Source: Anaeramoeba flamelloides (Eukaryota; Metamonada; Anaeramoebidae). Taken from it: DNA of 64,000 nucleotides. The stretch is from positions 6,324,001-6,388,000 of the forward strand of contig JANTQA010000029.1 in assembly GCA_027625915.1 (NCBI GenBank). Direction: 5' to 3'. Each line of letters begins with the position of its first letter. Position 1 is the stretch's first letter. The notes below the pieces were generated by a model. The model did not search any database and was not told the DNA's origin. It saw nothing but the letters and a program-made list of their open reading frames with translations. A program made the translations under genes and the position numbers. This document shows, piece after piece, positions 1-11,261 of this stretch.

Positions 1-1669
1 ATATAACTTTTTTTTTTTCCACTCAACAATCAAAAAAAAACTGTGAAACTGTTATCTCTGAAAAAGTAAGAAAACTATTTCGATCACAGCAACAAATATA
101 CAGTTGAAAATACAGACTGAATCGACTCAACCAAAAAAGCGAAAAGTGAAATACTAAAAATTTTACTGTCTTAACCTCAAAGATATGATCTACACTTGTT
201 TCGTCGTTTACTATTCCAAATTATTTGTTCAAGAGAATAAAAAAAAGAGAAAATTCCAGACCAGAATTTTTACTTGGATTTTCCAAAACCAAGATCTTCC
301 CAAAGCTTTTTTGAATTTGCCTATATTCAACCAATTAGACATCTTTTATGAGAAAGTATTTTTACTATTTTTTTAAGTAACTTTGATAAGCAATCAAATT
401 TTTAGGTAAAATTATCAGGTTTAATTCGAAAAATAATTGACATACACTAGATCCATCACACACTCTTGGGAAATTTCAACTGTTAAAAGATTTACTATCA
501 AAATTTCAAATCGAAATGTTACTGATTTGAATTCGACTTGTCAAAAATAATTTTTACTCCTTTTTCCTATTCTTTATTATTTATGATAGAGTTTTTAAAG
601 AAAAAGTCTGTTTCTTTGTTTCTTAATAGTGGTGGAAAATTTTCAAGTCAACAGCCTGGGATCTTAATACTGAAAATAAAGGAAAACATTTACATTTAAC
701 ATTTAAATTTACACTTTTTTGTTACTGCTAAAATCTTGTGAATTTTTATCACCTGCAAAATAAAAAAAGTAAAACAGGAAAAAAAAAAGTTTAAAAAGAT
801 ATTAGTTTGGTAGTCTTAACTTTAAAGAAGCTTGAAAATGAAAAAGTATTCTCAATTAATAAAAGAAAAAATAAATTAAACAAAGACAAAATGAAGTATA
901 ATACATACCACAACATTTTTTTTAATACGAACTTTTTTGTCTGGGGTTTTTCTTTGATTTACTCTTAAAAAATTGGTTGATAAAATTGGCTATTTTTGAG
1001 AATTTCGAAACTGCTCTCAACTTTTTTCGATAAAAAAAGAAGACATAAATCGTTATTATTGGTTTGATTCATAATAATGTATTGAACAAATCCTTAGAAG
1101 TTAATTGGTTTCTTCTTTTAAATGGTATTACTTTTTTTGAAATGTAGGGTTTTTTAAACAAAAAGCCTTTTGATTTTTTTTTAACCTTGCCATTTTTTTT
1201 ACCAAAATACTGTCATTTGCAACTTAAAAAGATCAACATTTTTCATACAGCTTTCCAAAAAAAAACAATCAACAGCCCAGAATTGAAATAAACCATCAAA
1301 GTTCCTATTTCTAAAAGGTAAATTAAGAATTTGAGTTTGTTTTGAGAATTAAAAAGTTGAAATTTTTGATGATTTTAAAAATCTTTTTATGCTGAGCCGA
1401 ATGGAAATTTTGTTTCATTTATTTTGCAACAAATAGTAATTTTAATAAAGTTTGACAAGCAAAATAAAAAGTAATAGCAACCTCAGACTCTCTATTAACT
1501 AATCTAGGGAAATAATTTTTATTTCCTTTGTTATTAAACCTTGAACTAAAACGCTTTTGAATTATTTTTCTAAAAGAGCTGTAAAAATCCAAAATGAATT
1601 ATAATTCAGTGTTATCAAAAAGGTATTGTTTTCTAATTATTATTAGATTAATTTATCACTTGGAAAAAC
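1..1669. other. gene-free AT-rich stretch
   Basis: No convincing coding sequence. The only open frames are short and rich in F, K and N, as expected by chance at this base composition. The part from about 900 to 1460 resembles, by eye, sequence at 10790-11060 and 50480-50640 (first half) and 51700-51960 (second half), so it is probably old dispersed-repeat DNA. Confidence 0.5.
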
Positions 1670-2465
1670 TAAAAAAAAAAAACTTTTTTTTTTATTATTA
1701 TTGAACAAAGAGTCCGTAACTCCTCTTATTAGCCGTTTGGTTTCTTTTGCTTTTTGAAATAAACCGAAAATTTTTGAAATTTTCTTTTTATTTCTAAATA
1801 AAAATTTAGGGATTAGGGAAGTGCCGTAGAGTGCCGTCAAGTACCTAGGTTTTTTTTTTTTTAATTTGAGAAAAATTAATAAAGATTCAAAAATTCATCT
1901 ATTAACCAATAATGATAATTAATATATTGTGTCTTTTTTTATAATAATAGTGAAAATATTTTTTATTTTTTAATATATTAGATTGAATGATTTTTTTAAT
2001 CCGGATATACAAATTTTATGATTAATTTATAGACAGGGTAGTCTTTAAGTTTTCCGGAATTCAAAGAATTGCGTAAAATCTTTAATTTTACTCTATTCTT
2101 TTAAATTCTGGAAAATCACCGTTGGGTTTTCTTGAGTTTTCTGTTTATTTGTAAAATCGATAGATTTTCGTTAGGTTTTTTTTTTTGCTTTAGAAATAAA
2201 CCGAAAATTTTAATAAATTTTCTGTTTATTTCTAAAGTAAAAAAAACCTAGAAAACTTCACAAATAAAATAGAAAACCTCAAAAAAACCTCGAGAACATT
2301 TTACAGATAAAACAGAAAACTTCAAGAAAACCTAGGCACCCCACGGCACTTGACGGCACAGTCACAGGGAAAATGATCCAAATCTTCAACTTAATCCAAT
2401 TTTTTTGAATTTTTTAAATAATTTGCAAAATTTTGATTTATATTTGTTCATATCGTAAGAATATC
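1670..2465 (-). mobile_element. decayed LINE 3' fragment, interrupted by other repeats
   Basis: Read on the minus strand, blocks at about 2363-2465 and 1861-2035 match the small LINE fragment at 57842-58187 in the same order. Near 1700-1730 a segment related to its 3' end (TAATAAGAGGAGTTACGG) is followed by an A-rich tail, seen as poly(T) at about 1670-1695 on the plus strand. The match is interrupted at 1813-1860 and 2039-2363 by unrelated sequence. The second interruption is flanked by ACAGGG on both sides (2033-2038 and 2364-2369), a possible target duplication. The copy has many breaks and is clearly inactive. It belongs to a non-LTR element whose protein ended in a CCHC-type knuckle. Confidence 0.6.
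1820..2363. repeat. fold-back repeat with GTGCCGTCAAGT arms
   Basis: GTGCCGTCAAGTACCTAGG at 1832-1850 returns inverted at 2327-2359 (CCTAGG, then ACTTGACGGCAC). The interior at 2120-2330 is itself a large imperfect palindrome built from GTTTTCTGTTTATT and AGAAAACCT-like words. Related words recur at 60480-60690 and 62100-62150, so this is a second copy of the same fold-back family. It lies inside the decayed LINE fragment. Confidence 0.5.
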
Positions 2466-2726
2466 TGTTTGGATTATTTGAAAAATTTCCGAGTTTTCAA
2501 TCGAAATAGAGTACCCCCATTAAAAAACCCTTTTTATTTATTTATTTATAAGTAAGTTTATAACTTTATTTTACCATCATTCTAAACCAGTATATGTATT
2601 TCCACTTCAAAATTAACAAAAAAATATTAAAAATCACCCACCAGTTTAACAGTTCTGAAATATTCCATTTTTTTTTAAATCATAATATCAAAAATAATTC
2701 TCCATATTTTTAACAAAAGTTTAAAA

Positions 2727-2927
2727 TACAGTCAGCTCCACTTTTAAGACACAAACTTTCAACGGAATTTAAGGCGCAATAAAAATCCCGAATTAAGGCA
2801 CAAAATTCAGATTCTAGTAAAATAAATTGTAAAAAAAAATTTCCGAATTTTGTGCCTTAATTAGAGATTTTTTTTTGTGCCTTAAATCCCGTTGAAAGTT
2901 TGTGCCTTAAAAGTGGAACTGACTGCA
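2727..2927. mobile_element. MITE family 1, copy a (CAGTCAG ends)
   Basis: An almost perfect palindrome of about 200 bp. It starts TACAGTCAGCTCCACTTTTA and ends with the inverse, TAAAAGTGGAACTGACTG, with inverted arms of about 90 bp each. TA at the left end and CAGT-type termini suggest a Tc1/mariner-type non-autonomous element. A second, more diverged copy is at 10583-10784. It has no coding capacity. Confidence 0.85.
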
Positions 2928-5159
2928 ATGAATAAACATATTAATTGTTATCCCCGAATCACAGAAGAAAAATAGCAAATCTGGCGTTTATGTGTTTATA
3001 ACCAGCCATTGTTATAATTTAACCCCACTTTTATTTCTTTTATTTCAAAAATTATTTTTTAATTTGAAGAAAAATATTTATTATTATATAAACAATTAAT
3101 TTTCAATTCAGCTTTTTTTTTTTTCGAATAAACATGAAAAATCAAACAAATATACTTTAAAAATTATTTTTCAATTCCATATGGAATATGTGCTATACCA
3201 AAAAATATAACGCACTGGTACCGTTTTTAAACCATGTAAAATGTTGACATTATAACAAATCTAGTGATAACCCACTTTAAATCATTAGGAAATAGATTTC
3301 TTTTAATTTTAAATAAGTATTCGATTATCATCATGTTTTGAAAAAGAGATTCATCTACAAAATTTTTTATCAAGATTTTAAAAAAACTCAAAAAAAAAAA
3401 AAAATTCATCAAGTTTTTGATTACAATATTAAAAGAAAAAAAATTCACCATCTCAGATTCCCGTGATAATTTCATATTTTTTATTTATTTATTGGCATTG
3501 CATTACCTTGTGGGATTGTAAAAGATTGTTAAATTTTACATTATTTTTTAATCGATGTTCTTTCAACTATCATTTATTTCTAAAGTTATTTTTTTATAAA
3601 AGACAAAAACATTTAAAAAAAACAACTAACCCAGAATAAAAAATACCAATTTGAAAAAAAAAAAATCAAATTTATGGGGTTCAAATAATTAAATATTATT
3701 AATAATTCACTTTATAAGTCTTCTAAATTTCTAAAAAGCCCGATATTTTTAAAATTATAATATATAAAATAAAAAACAAAAAAAAAGTGAAACCAGAATT
3801 TTTGTAATTGGCATTACATGTTTTTTATCATGAACTTTCACCAAAAAAAAAATAGAATATTTAAATTATTTGTTAATAATTATGTTCAATGAAAATACAA
3901 TTTTAATTTCAAATTTTTACTGTATATCTCTAATTTAAAGATATTTTTTATTTTTTTGGCTTAACTTTAAAAAAAAAAAAAACTTTATAAAAAAAAAAAA
4001 CATTATAATAACAAAAAAATTATGTAAAAAAGAAAAAAAATTATAAAAAAAAAATAAATAAAAACGATTGATGAAATTAAAAAAGTGATGATGGATCCAA
4101 AAATTTAAAAATTTTTTCCGATTCGAATATGTAATAAAAAATAAAAAAACTACCCAAACTAAGTTTCAATAATGAATCAAGAATTTTTAAAACAATTTTA
4201 TATAATAATTTCAAATATGAGGAGATTTTTTTTTTAAAATTATTGATTTATTGAAATAAAAAATTGTTTTTAATAAAATAAGTTATATGATAATATCTAT
4301 TATTATTTTATTTGTAATTAGAAATAATAATTTTGTAATAAGTTTATTTGTTTGAAAATATATTTCAAAAAGAGTGAAATATTGGTTTAATATATTTATA
4401 CTTTAGGTATACGAAGTATTACAAACTTATTGGAACAATTAAGATTATGTTATTAATTATTGATTAAAAAATAATGTAATTAAAAAGTATTTCTTTATGA
4501 TATAAGTTGAATTTTCCAGTTTTAAAAATGGATATATTTGAAAAAAATTGTAATTTAAATATTTGGTATTTTTTTCTCAGATTTTTTTGTTCAATAAAAA
4601 GTAAAAATTGATCCGAAAGGTTCTTTGAATCAAAAAATTATATTTTCAACAGATTAAAATAATTTTTGTAATTATTTGAAATTAATTAGATTTTTTATGT
4701 TGAGTGATTTTAAAATTTTGTGAATATCATTTATAAATTTTTTTTTTGAAGAATTCTTTTGACAGATAATAAGATTTCTATCTTATGTCAAAGAAAATAA
4801 TTTTTTTTAATTTAATTGGGAAATAATAGGAATTTTGAACTTTTTCAAAAATTAGAAAAAATGGGATCAAACTTATCAAACAATATTTCATTTCTGAAAA
4901 TAGTATTAAAAGTAAGATCCTGTTGGTTTTTCTCGAAATCAAATTTTTAATTGGTTTTAAAAATTTCATGATATGGTAGAATTTATTGTTTTTTCAAATT
5001 GGTTATAATCTTTATTAGTAAACTTTTTTTGAGTTTATTAATCCCTTAGTCTCCTACAACAAAGAGAAAATCACTCAACTTAAAGTTCTTCGATTTATCA
5101 CTACTTTTTTTTCATAATAATGTCTTATTTTGATAATTCGGAAACAATTCATTTTTTTT
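2928..5159. other. gene-free AT-rich stretch upstream of uL23
   Basis: Homopolymer-rich DNA with no supported gene. Two minus-strand open frames (3227-3475 and 4778-4969) have no recognisable domain and a composition no different from the surroundings. Confidence 0.5.
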
Positions 5160-5284
5160 TATTCTTTCATTCAATGTAAAAATTTTTTTTCTTTTTTTTT
5201 CATTTGCTTTTTTTTTCTTTTTTCTAATTTTCTTTTCTTTTTTTTTTTTTCATTACCACAACCCTAAACCATAAAGATCATAAT
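5160..5284 (+). promoter_or_regulatory. pyrimidine tract and telo-box-like motif upstream of uL23
   Basis: A T/C-rich tract at 5160-5250 leads into AACCCTAAACC at 5260-5270, 14 bp before the ATG. In plants the telo-box (AAACCCTAA-like) is a known element of ribosomal-protein promoters. Here the resemblance is seen in the sequence but its function is only inferred. It could instead lie in the 5' UTR or be chance. Confidence 0.25.
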
Positions 5285-5984
5285 ATGAGCAACAAAGCAA
5301 AACAAAACAAAAAACAAGTCAAAAAAGGTGGAAACCAAAAAGCACAACAAACATCACGTGTTGTCAAGAGAGGAAAATACAAACACGTCCGAAAAATCAA
5401 AACAGGAATCAGATTCAGAAGACCAAACACAATGAAACTTGCCAAAAACCCAGAATACCCAAGAAAAGCACAATCCCGTTTACCAAGATTGGATCACTAT
5501 TCCATTTTAAAATTTCCACACAACACAGAATCTACAATGAAGCAAATCGAAGATCATAACACCTTAGTTTTTATTGTTGACATTAGAGCTAACAAATACC
5601 AAATCTCAGACGCAGTTAAAAAAATGTACAATGTCACACCAATTAAAGTTAACACTCTTATTAGGTAATTAACTTTTTCTTTTTTTTTTTTTTTTATTTA
5701 AAATTTTCTTTTGCTTCCTAACTTTTTGTTAAATTGTTTTTTTTTTATTTTTTTGTTTTTTTTTGAAAATACTCCTTTCAAAACAAACCACAAACCAAAA
5801 ACCAATTGAAATGAACCAATAATCCTTAATATTAAATCTTTTTTTTTTTTGTCTTTTTGCTTTTGACACGATCTTTTTTGTCTTTTTTTATACTTAATAC
5901 AGACCTGATGGAAATAAAAAAGCTTTTGTTAGATTATCCAAGAATGATGATGCAATGGAAATTGCAGATAAAATTGGTTTTTAA
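5285..5984 (+). CDS. RPL23A: 60S ribosomal protein uL23 (RPL23A/L25 type)
   Basis: Component of the large cytosolic ribosomal subunit, near the exit tunnel. Exon 1 is 5285-5664 and exon 2 is 5903-5984. The 238-bp intron starts GTAATT and ends TAATACAG. Joining them gives 153 aa, against 156 in human RPL23A. The intron splits an Arg codon, so the conserved VNTLIRPDG string is restored across the junction. The N-terminus (about residues 1-40) is the lysine- and glutamine-rich extension of eukaryotic L23A. The uL23 fold follows, with [20 protein letters not shown] and the end EIADKIGF. Frame, length and ending all agree, so the gene looks intact and functional. Without splicing, exon 1 would run straight into a stop two codons later. 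Confidence 0.97.
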
Positions 5985-8900
5985 TTCTTTTTTGTTGTTT
6001 TATTTTTTAGAATTTTTTTTTTTTTTTTTAAATACTTTTCAAAATCCAAATTTATTTTCGAACAAATCCCTTCTAAATTTGTTTCACAAAAAGAAAACTG
6101 ATCCAACACACCAAAAATAAATTTAAGGTTATTTTGATTTGTGGTAATTGTGTTAAATTATCTCTATATTTTCGCTTTGCTTAATATCATTTTATTAAAT
6201 TGAATTTTTTTAAATTAAATAATTCAAGTGTATTTCTTTTAATGAATTACTCTGCTATTTAATAAAATTTCTTTTTTTGCGTATAAGCAAAAAGTGTTAA
6301 TTTAAAAATAAATTATCTTTATCTCAGTATTCACATATTTAATTTGATTTTCTTCTTTTTTTTTTTTTTGAATTAAACTACTTTTTCTTTTTCTTATTCT
6401 TATTCTTATTTGTGCGATAGGCAGATTTTTATTTTTAAAAAAAATACTTTCACATTCCTTTGTCTATGAAGTAAATTTTGAAAAATACTTGTTCTCTTAA
6501 GGAATTAGTTACTCTTATTTATTTTTTAATTCCCAAAGTTAATAGACGATTTATTTCCACAGGGGTAATGATTAAACCTGATAAAAAAAAACTCCTTTAT
6601 CAATTTTAGAGAAATAGTTTATCATTTTTGAAAAAATTCTTTTTTTCCTATTAATTTTCAGTAAAAAGATCCTGATCCTTTTTTAGTTTGGATTTTTGGA
6701 TCACGAAAAAGATAAATTTGAAAATCGTTTTGTTTTTAGGAAATCTCACTTTTAGTAATTTTTTCATAGTTTGTATGAACAAATAAAATCAGAGTTCACA
6801 TTTTGATTCTTTTTTGAAAATAACCTCAAATAATTCTTTTTTTGATTCCATAGAATCAAAATGATTTTTTTTTTTTATCCAATGATAAGTCTGAACTTAA
6901 TTCTTGTTTAAAATTTAGTTTTTTAATAGAATCCCATCGTTCTCAAAATTAATAATTAATATTTTTTTTTTATATTATTTGCAAAAAGAATTTAAATATT
7001 ACTCAAAAAAATAAATATTTGAGGTTTTTATTCTTAGTGATTTTAGTTTTCATCATCTTTTTGTCAATTCTGTTGGGTTTTAAGTTTTTTCCTGATAAGA
7101 AAATTATTTTACTTTGAGATGGAATCAAACGATTCTTTTTTTTTTAATAGAGTTTTGGGAACAAATAAAAATTCTTTTTTTGATTACATTAAATCAGAAT
7201 AAAATAATTTTTAATGCTTTTGAAAAAATATTCTTCAAAGGGGCTTTAACAAGTGGAAAATGTTTGATAAAAATTGATTCCATTGGAATCATTTTAATAT
7301 TATGATTCCAAATTTTAATTTTTGAGATTCTAAAAATTCTAAAAATGGAACCAGTTTGGGAACTCTCTATAAAATTGAAAATCTAATCTTATTTTATAGA
7401 AATAATAACCAGAAAGCCAAAATTTCATTTTTTTCCCAATTTGAAAGAAGTTGAGAAGCCAATATTTTAAACTTTAGCTGTGCCCAGTTACTTTTTAGTA
7501 TTCGAATTCTATGTTAATTTAATAATTTATTGTTTTTTTTCATAAGTTTTTTTAAAAAAATCCCACAAGATAATGTTAAGTTGAATTGTTTTAGCTACTT
7601 TGAGAAATGTTATAATTTTAACTTTCGCTCTTATCTCAGCATTCTATTATGATACCCAATTGTATACATGAAAAAAAAATGTTAGATCATTTTTCAAAAA
7701 GTAATTTGGAGAATAAAAAATAAAACTAACCCCATGAAATAAATAAAATTGTTTTTAGATCAAACAGAAAAGTAATAAAAAAGTAAAAGTTTTGGTTTAT
7801 GGTATTAGACATATACTCTAATTAAACTTTCTATAAAATTTAAAAGTTCTTTCATGAGTAAGATGAAATAGAAAAAAAAAAACAAAGTACCTTTTTAAAA
7901 CTGTTTTAAAGTTTTCTATTTTCATAAAGTGAAAAAAATTTTCAGAATTAATTTTTTTTTTTTTTAATTTTTATATTCAAAAAAAGTTAAATAGCACCCA
8001 TTAAATAAGAAATAGATGGATGAATACAAAAGCAACAACAGTTTTAAGTCTAAGATAATACATAATTAATAACAGAAATTAAAATTAGAAATAAAAATTA
8101 ATATTTAATTGAAAAATATAAATAGCTTCAGGTAAAAACCCAATCAGATAAGAGAAACTTTCAAAAAAATTTTTTTTAAAAAAAAATTAATATGATTATA
8201 TAAAATCAATTACAAAAACAACTAAAAATATCAGTAATAAAAAAATAAAAAAAGTTTTTATTAAAAATTTTGCTTTTAAGATAAAAAAATATTTGTTTAG
8301 GAAATTAAATTAATATTTTCAACTACAAAAATTGAATAATAATTAAAAATAAAAAAATAAAATAAATAGTTTAAGATTTTGAAAAAATTATACATTATAA
8401 ACAAATTAAAAACAAAAGTCAAGAATTTTAATAATTTTAATAATGAAAATTTTCTTATCACAACTCAAAAAATTATTTTTTGAAATTGAATTCAAGATAA
8501 ATCAATATTATATATTAATTTTATTAAAAAAATATATATTTTCCATTCATAAATCCGTAGGTGAATAATACACTTCAAAATTGATCCATTTCAAAAAATT
8601 AACCCTCTTCAAGATTTTTTCTTAATTTATTTTGGACCAAGATACATTAATCTTGGCAGTGGGTTTTTAAAGTAATATTTGGATAAATGAAAAAAATGGA
8701 TACATATATTGCGGTTTTGACTTTATTATCTAAATATAAAAAAATAATCACAAAAAAAAGAATCAAAAATAATTCAAAAAAAAAGAAAAAAAGTATCTAG
8801 TAACAATTAATATTCAAAAATGTTTTAACCCTTTTCATCATTCTTTGATTTATCAGCCAATAAAAAAAAAATATCAAAAATGAAATAATAAATATATTAC

Positions 8901-10582
8901 TAGGTGCTTATTAGTCAAAAGTAGGAATATTTTTTTACCAAAGGGATTCTTTATTTCATAAATTATTAAGTTTTACATCCCATTCCCCCCCTTAAAATAT
9001 CAAATCATTATTAATTCAGATTAAAAATTTTCATTATAATTTAATTTTAATAATTGAGGATCAGTGGTTGAAAGAAATTATCAATCTATATATATATATA
9101 CTCTATAATTCCCAAAATGATCCAGAAAAAATCAAAAATTAACTTTTTCTTTTAGAATCAACCGAATAACGATTGTTTTAAAATAAGATAAAAAACAACT
9201 TCATATTAGAGACAGAATTCATATAATATTTACTAAAAAAACTTTAAATTTCCTAAAAAATAAAATATATTAAAAACTTCTTTGGGCGCCCTTCGTTGGA
9301 ATGTCTGGTGTAAAATTTCTCAATTTCTTTTGGAAATTAAAATTGTTGATAATAAGATTTTTTAATTTTAAACGTATTGATTTTAAATGACTTTTTATTA
9401 TATTTTGATATTATTTTTAATGATTCTACTTTCAATCCAATTCTCAACAAATAAAAATATTAGAATTTTGGTGAATAAATAACTATACTTTTTATAGAAG
9501 TTTAAATAAAATCTTAGTAATGAAATTCATATTAAGGAAAAAAAAAATTTTTTTCTTTATAGTTTGAAAAAAAACATTTTTACCTCTATTCAAAATAAAA
9601 AAAAAAGTATTTTAAAAATAAACTTATAAAATTAATACATATTTTTTTACATTAATGTTTAACAATTCAAATAATTATTGAAATAAAACAGTTAGCTTGA
9701 ATTTTTAGGATTAAATTACCCAATTCCCAAATTTCTCCCAGTTATTGTTATTTGAAAATAATCAAATTTGATTTAAAAATAAAAGTAGAATTTAAAGGTA
9801 ATTTTTAAAAAGTTTTATGAAAATTTAATAGAATAAAAAGTCAATTATTAAAAAAAAAACTCTAACTTTTTATGATTGCTTCAATGAATTAAATATTAGT
9901 TTATTCAAAAGAATTATATCAACAAAGAAAAGAAAATAGCTATATAATTACAATATCAAATTTATCTCATTTTATTGAAATAATTATTAATTAATCGGAA
10001 TGGAAATAGAAATTCTAACACATTTTTGATATCATTAGAAATAAAATGAATTTAAATGTTTACTTTCTCAGAAAGAATGAAAAAAAAATTGATCTCATTA
10101 AGTAAGTTTACTGATTTGAGTTCAGAGGCTAGATTATATTTTTTGGATTCAAATCTGTAAAATAAATTAGTATATAATATAACCAGTAACGTATTTATTA
10201 TTTTTCCCTGTTTTCTTCATTAATTGAGTCCTTAAAAGAACCTTTTTTTTATCTTGGTTGATACTATTTTTAAAATTTGAGAGACAATTCAATTGTTTTT
10301 TGTTTTGGAGAACCAAATAACTATATTAAAACAGAATTTATATTTGAATCCTTTACCAAAGAAAATCAATAAAAAATTCAAAGTTCAAAACATTCTAACC
10401 GTTCCAAAGAATTCTGAGATAAAAAATTAACCATTTAGGAAAAAACCCGAAACAAGAAAAAAAAGTCCAACACAATTTTTAATTTGTAACCTTAATAAAA
10501 AAGAAAATGATAAGTAAAACAATTAATAAAATAAAAAATAAACAATAAAATGGTTGATTAAACATAATTTTTTTTTTTTTAA
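5985..10582. other. gene-free AT-rich stretch
   Basis: No supported gene. Short open frames at 5857-6120 and 7114-7305 are not gene-like: the first reads through the uL23 intron and exon 2 out of frame or into downstream sequence. The segment at about 7650-9110 resembles 31385-31950 by eye, including a C-rich patch next to a TTAATTAAA-like block, which suggests another dispersed repeat. Confidence 0.5.
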
Positions 10583-10784
10583 TACAGTCAGTTTCACCTT
10601 TAAATTACAAACTTTTTTACGAAATTTTAAGTTACAAAAAAAAATCTCAAATTAAGGCACAAAATTCAAACTCTAGTAAAATAATTTGTGTAAAAAAAAA
10701 TTCCAAAAAATGTGCATTCATTTGAGATTTTTCTATACCTTAAATTTCCTTGAAAGTTTGTATTTAGAAGCCGGACTGATTGTA
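10583..10784. mobile_element. MITE family 1, copy b (CAGTCAG ends)
   Basis: Second copy of the 2727-2927 palindrome. It starts TACAGTCAGTTTCACC and ends GGACTGATTGTA, with TA at both ends and a length of 202 bp. The two arms have diverged more than in copy a, so this insertion looks older. It lies about 480 bp upstream of the DUF1343 gene. Confidence 0.75.
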
Positions 10785-11261
10785 CTATCTTTTTGTCTCG
10801 AGGTTTTTATTTGATTGATCATATATTAAAAATTTGTTCAAAAAATTGACTATTTTTTCGATCTTCAAAACCACACCTAACAATTTTGATAAAGAAATGA
10901 GATTTCAATTGTGTTTGTTGGTTTGATTGAAAATAATATAATGGATTATTCTTTGAAGCTAATTTATTTCTTCTGTTAATTGATTTTACTTTTCATTCTC
11001 AAGTTCTATTAAGGCGACCAATAAAAAATTGTGTTGAACTTTTCGAACGCAATTAACATTTCTTCCCTCATTGTAATTATTCTAAAACTTTTCGTTCTTT
11101 GAAAGTATTTGTAAAGTTTAGAAAGTGTTTGAAAGGTTTGAACGATGATTGAGCACTAGAAAAGGGTTCAAATTTTAATCCAAGTCCTGTGATTATTTAA
11201 ACAGTTTGTTTGTACAAACAAAACATTTTTTTCAAAAAATATAATTGATTTACTTTTTCTG

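Noticed and set aside
3227-3475. 82-aa minus-strand frame as a gene
   Set aside because: Composition follows the local AT bias, it includes a poly-Phe run from poly(A), and no domain or splice partner was recognised.
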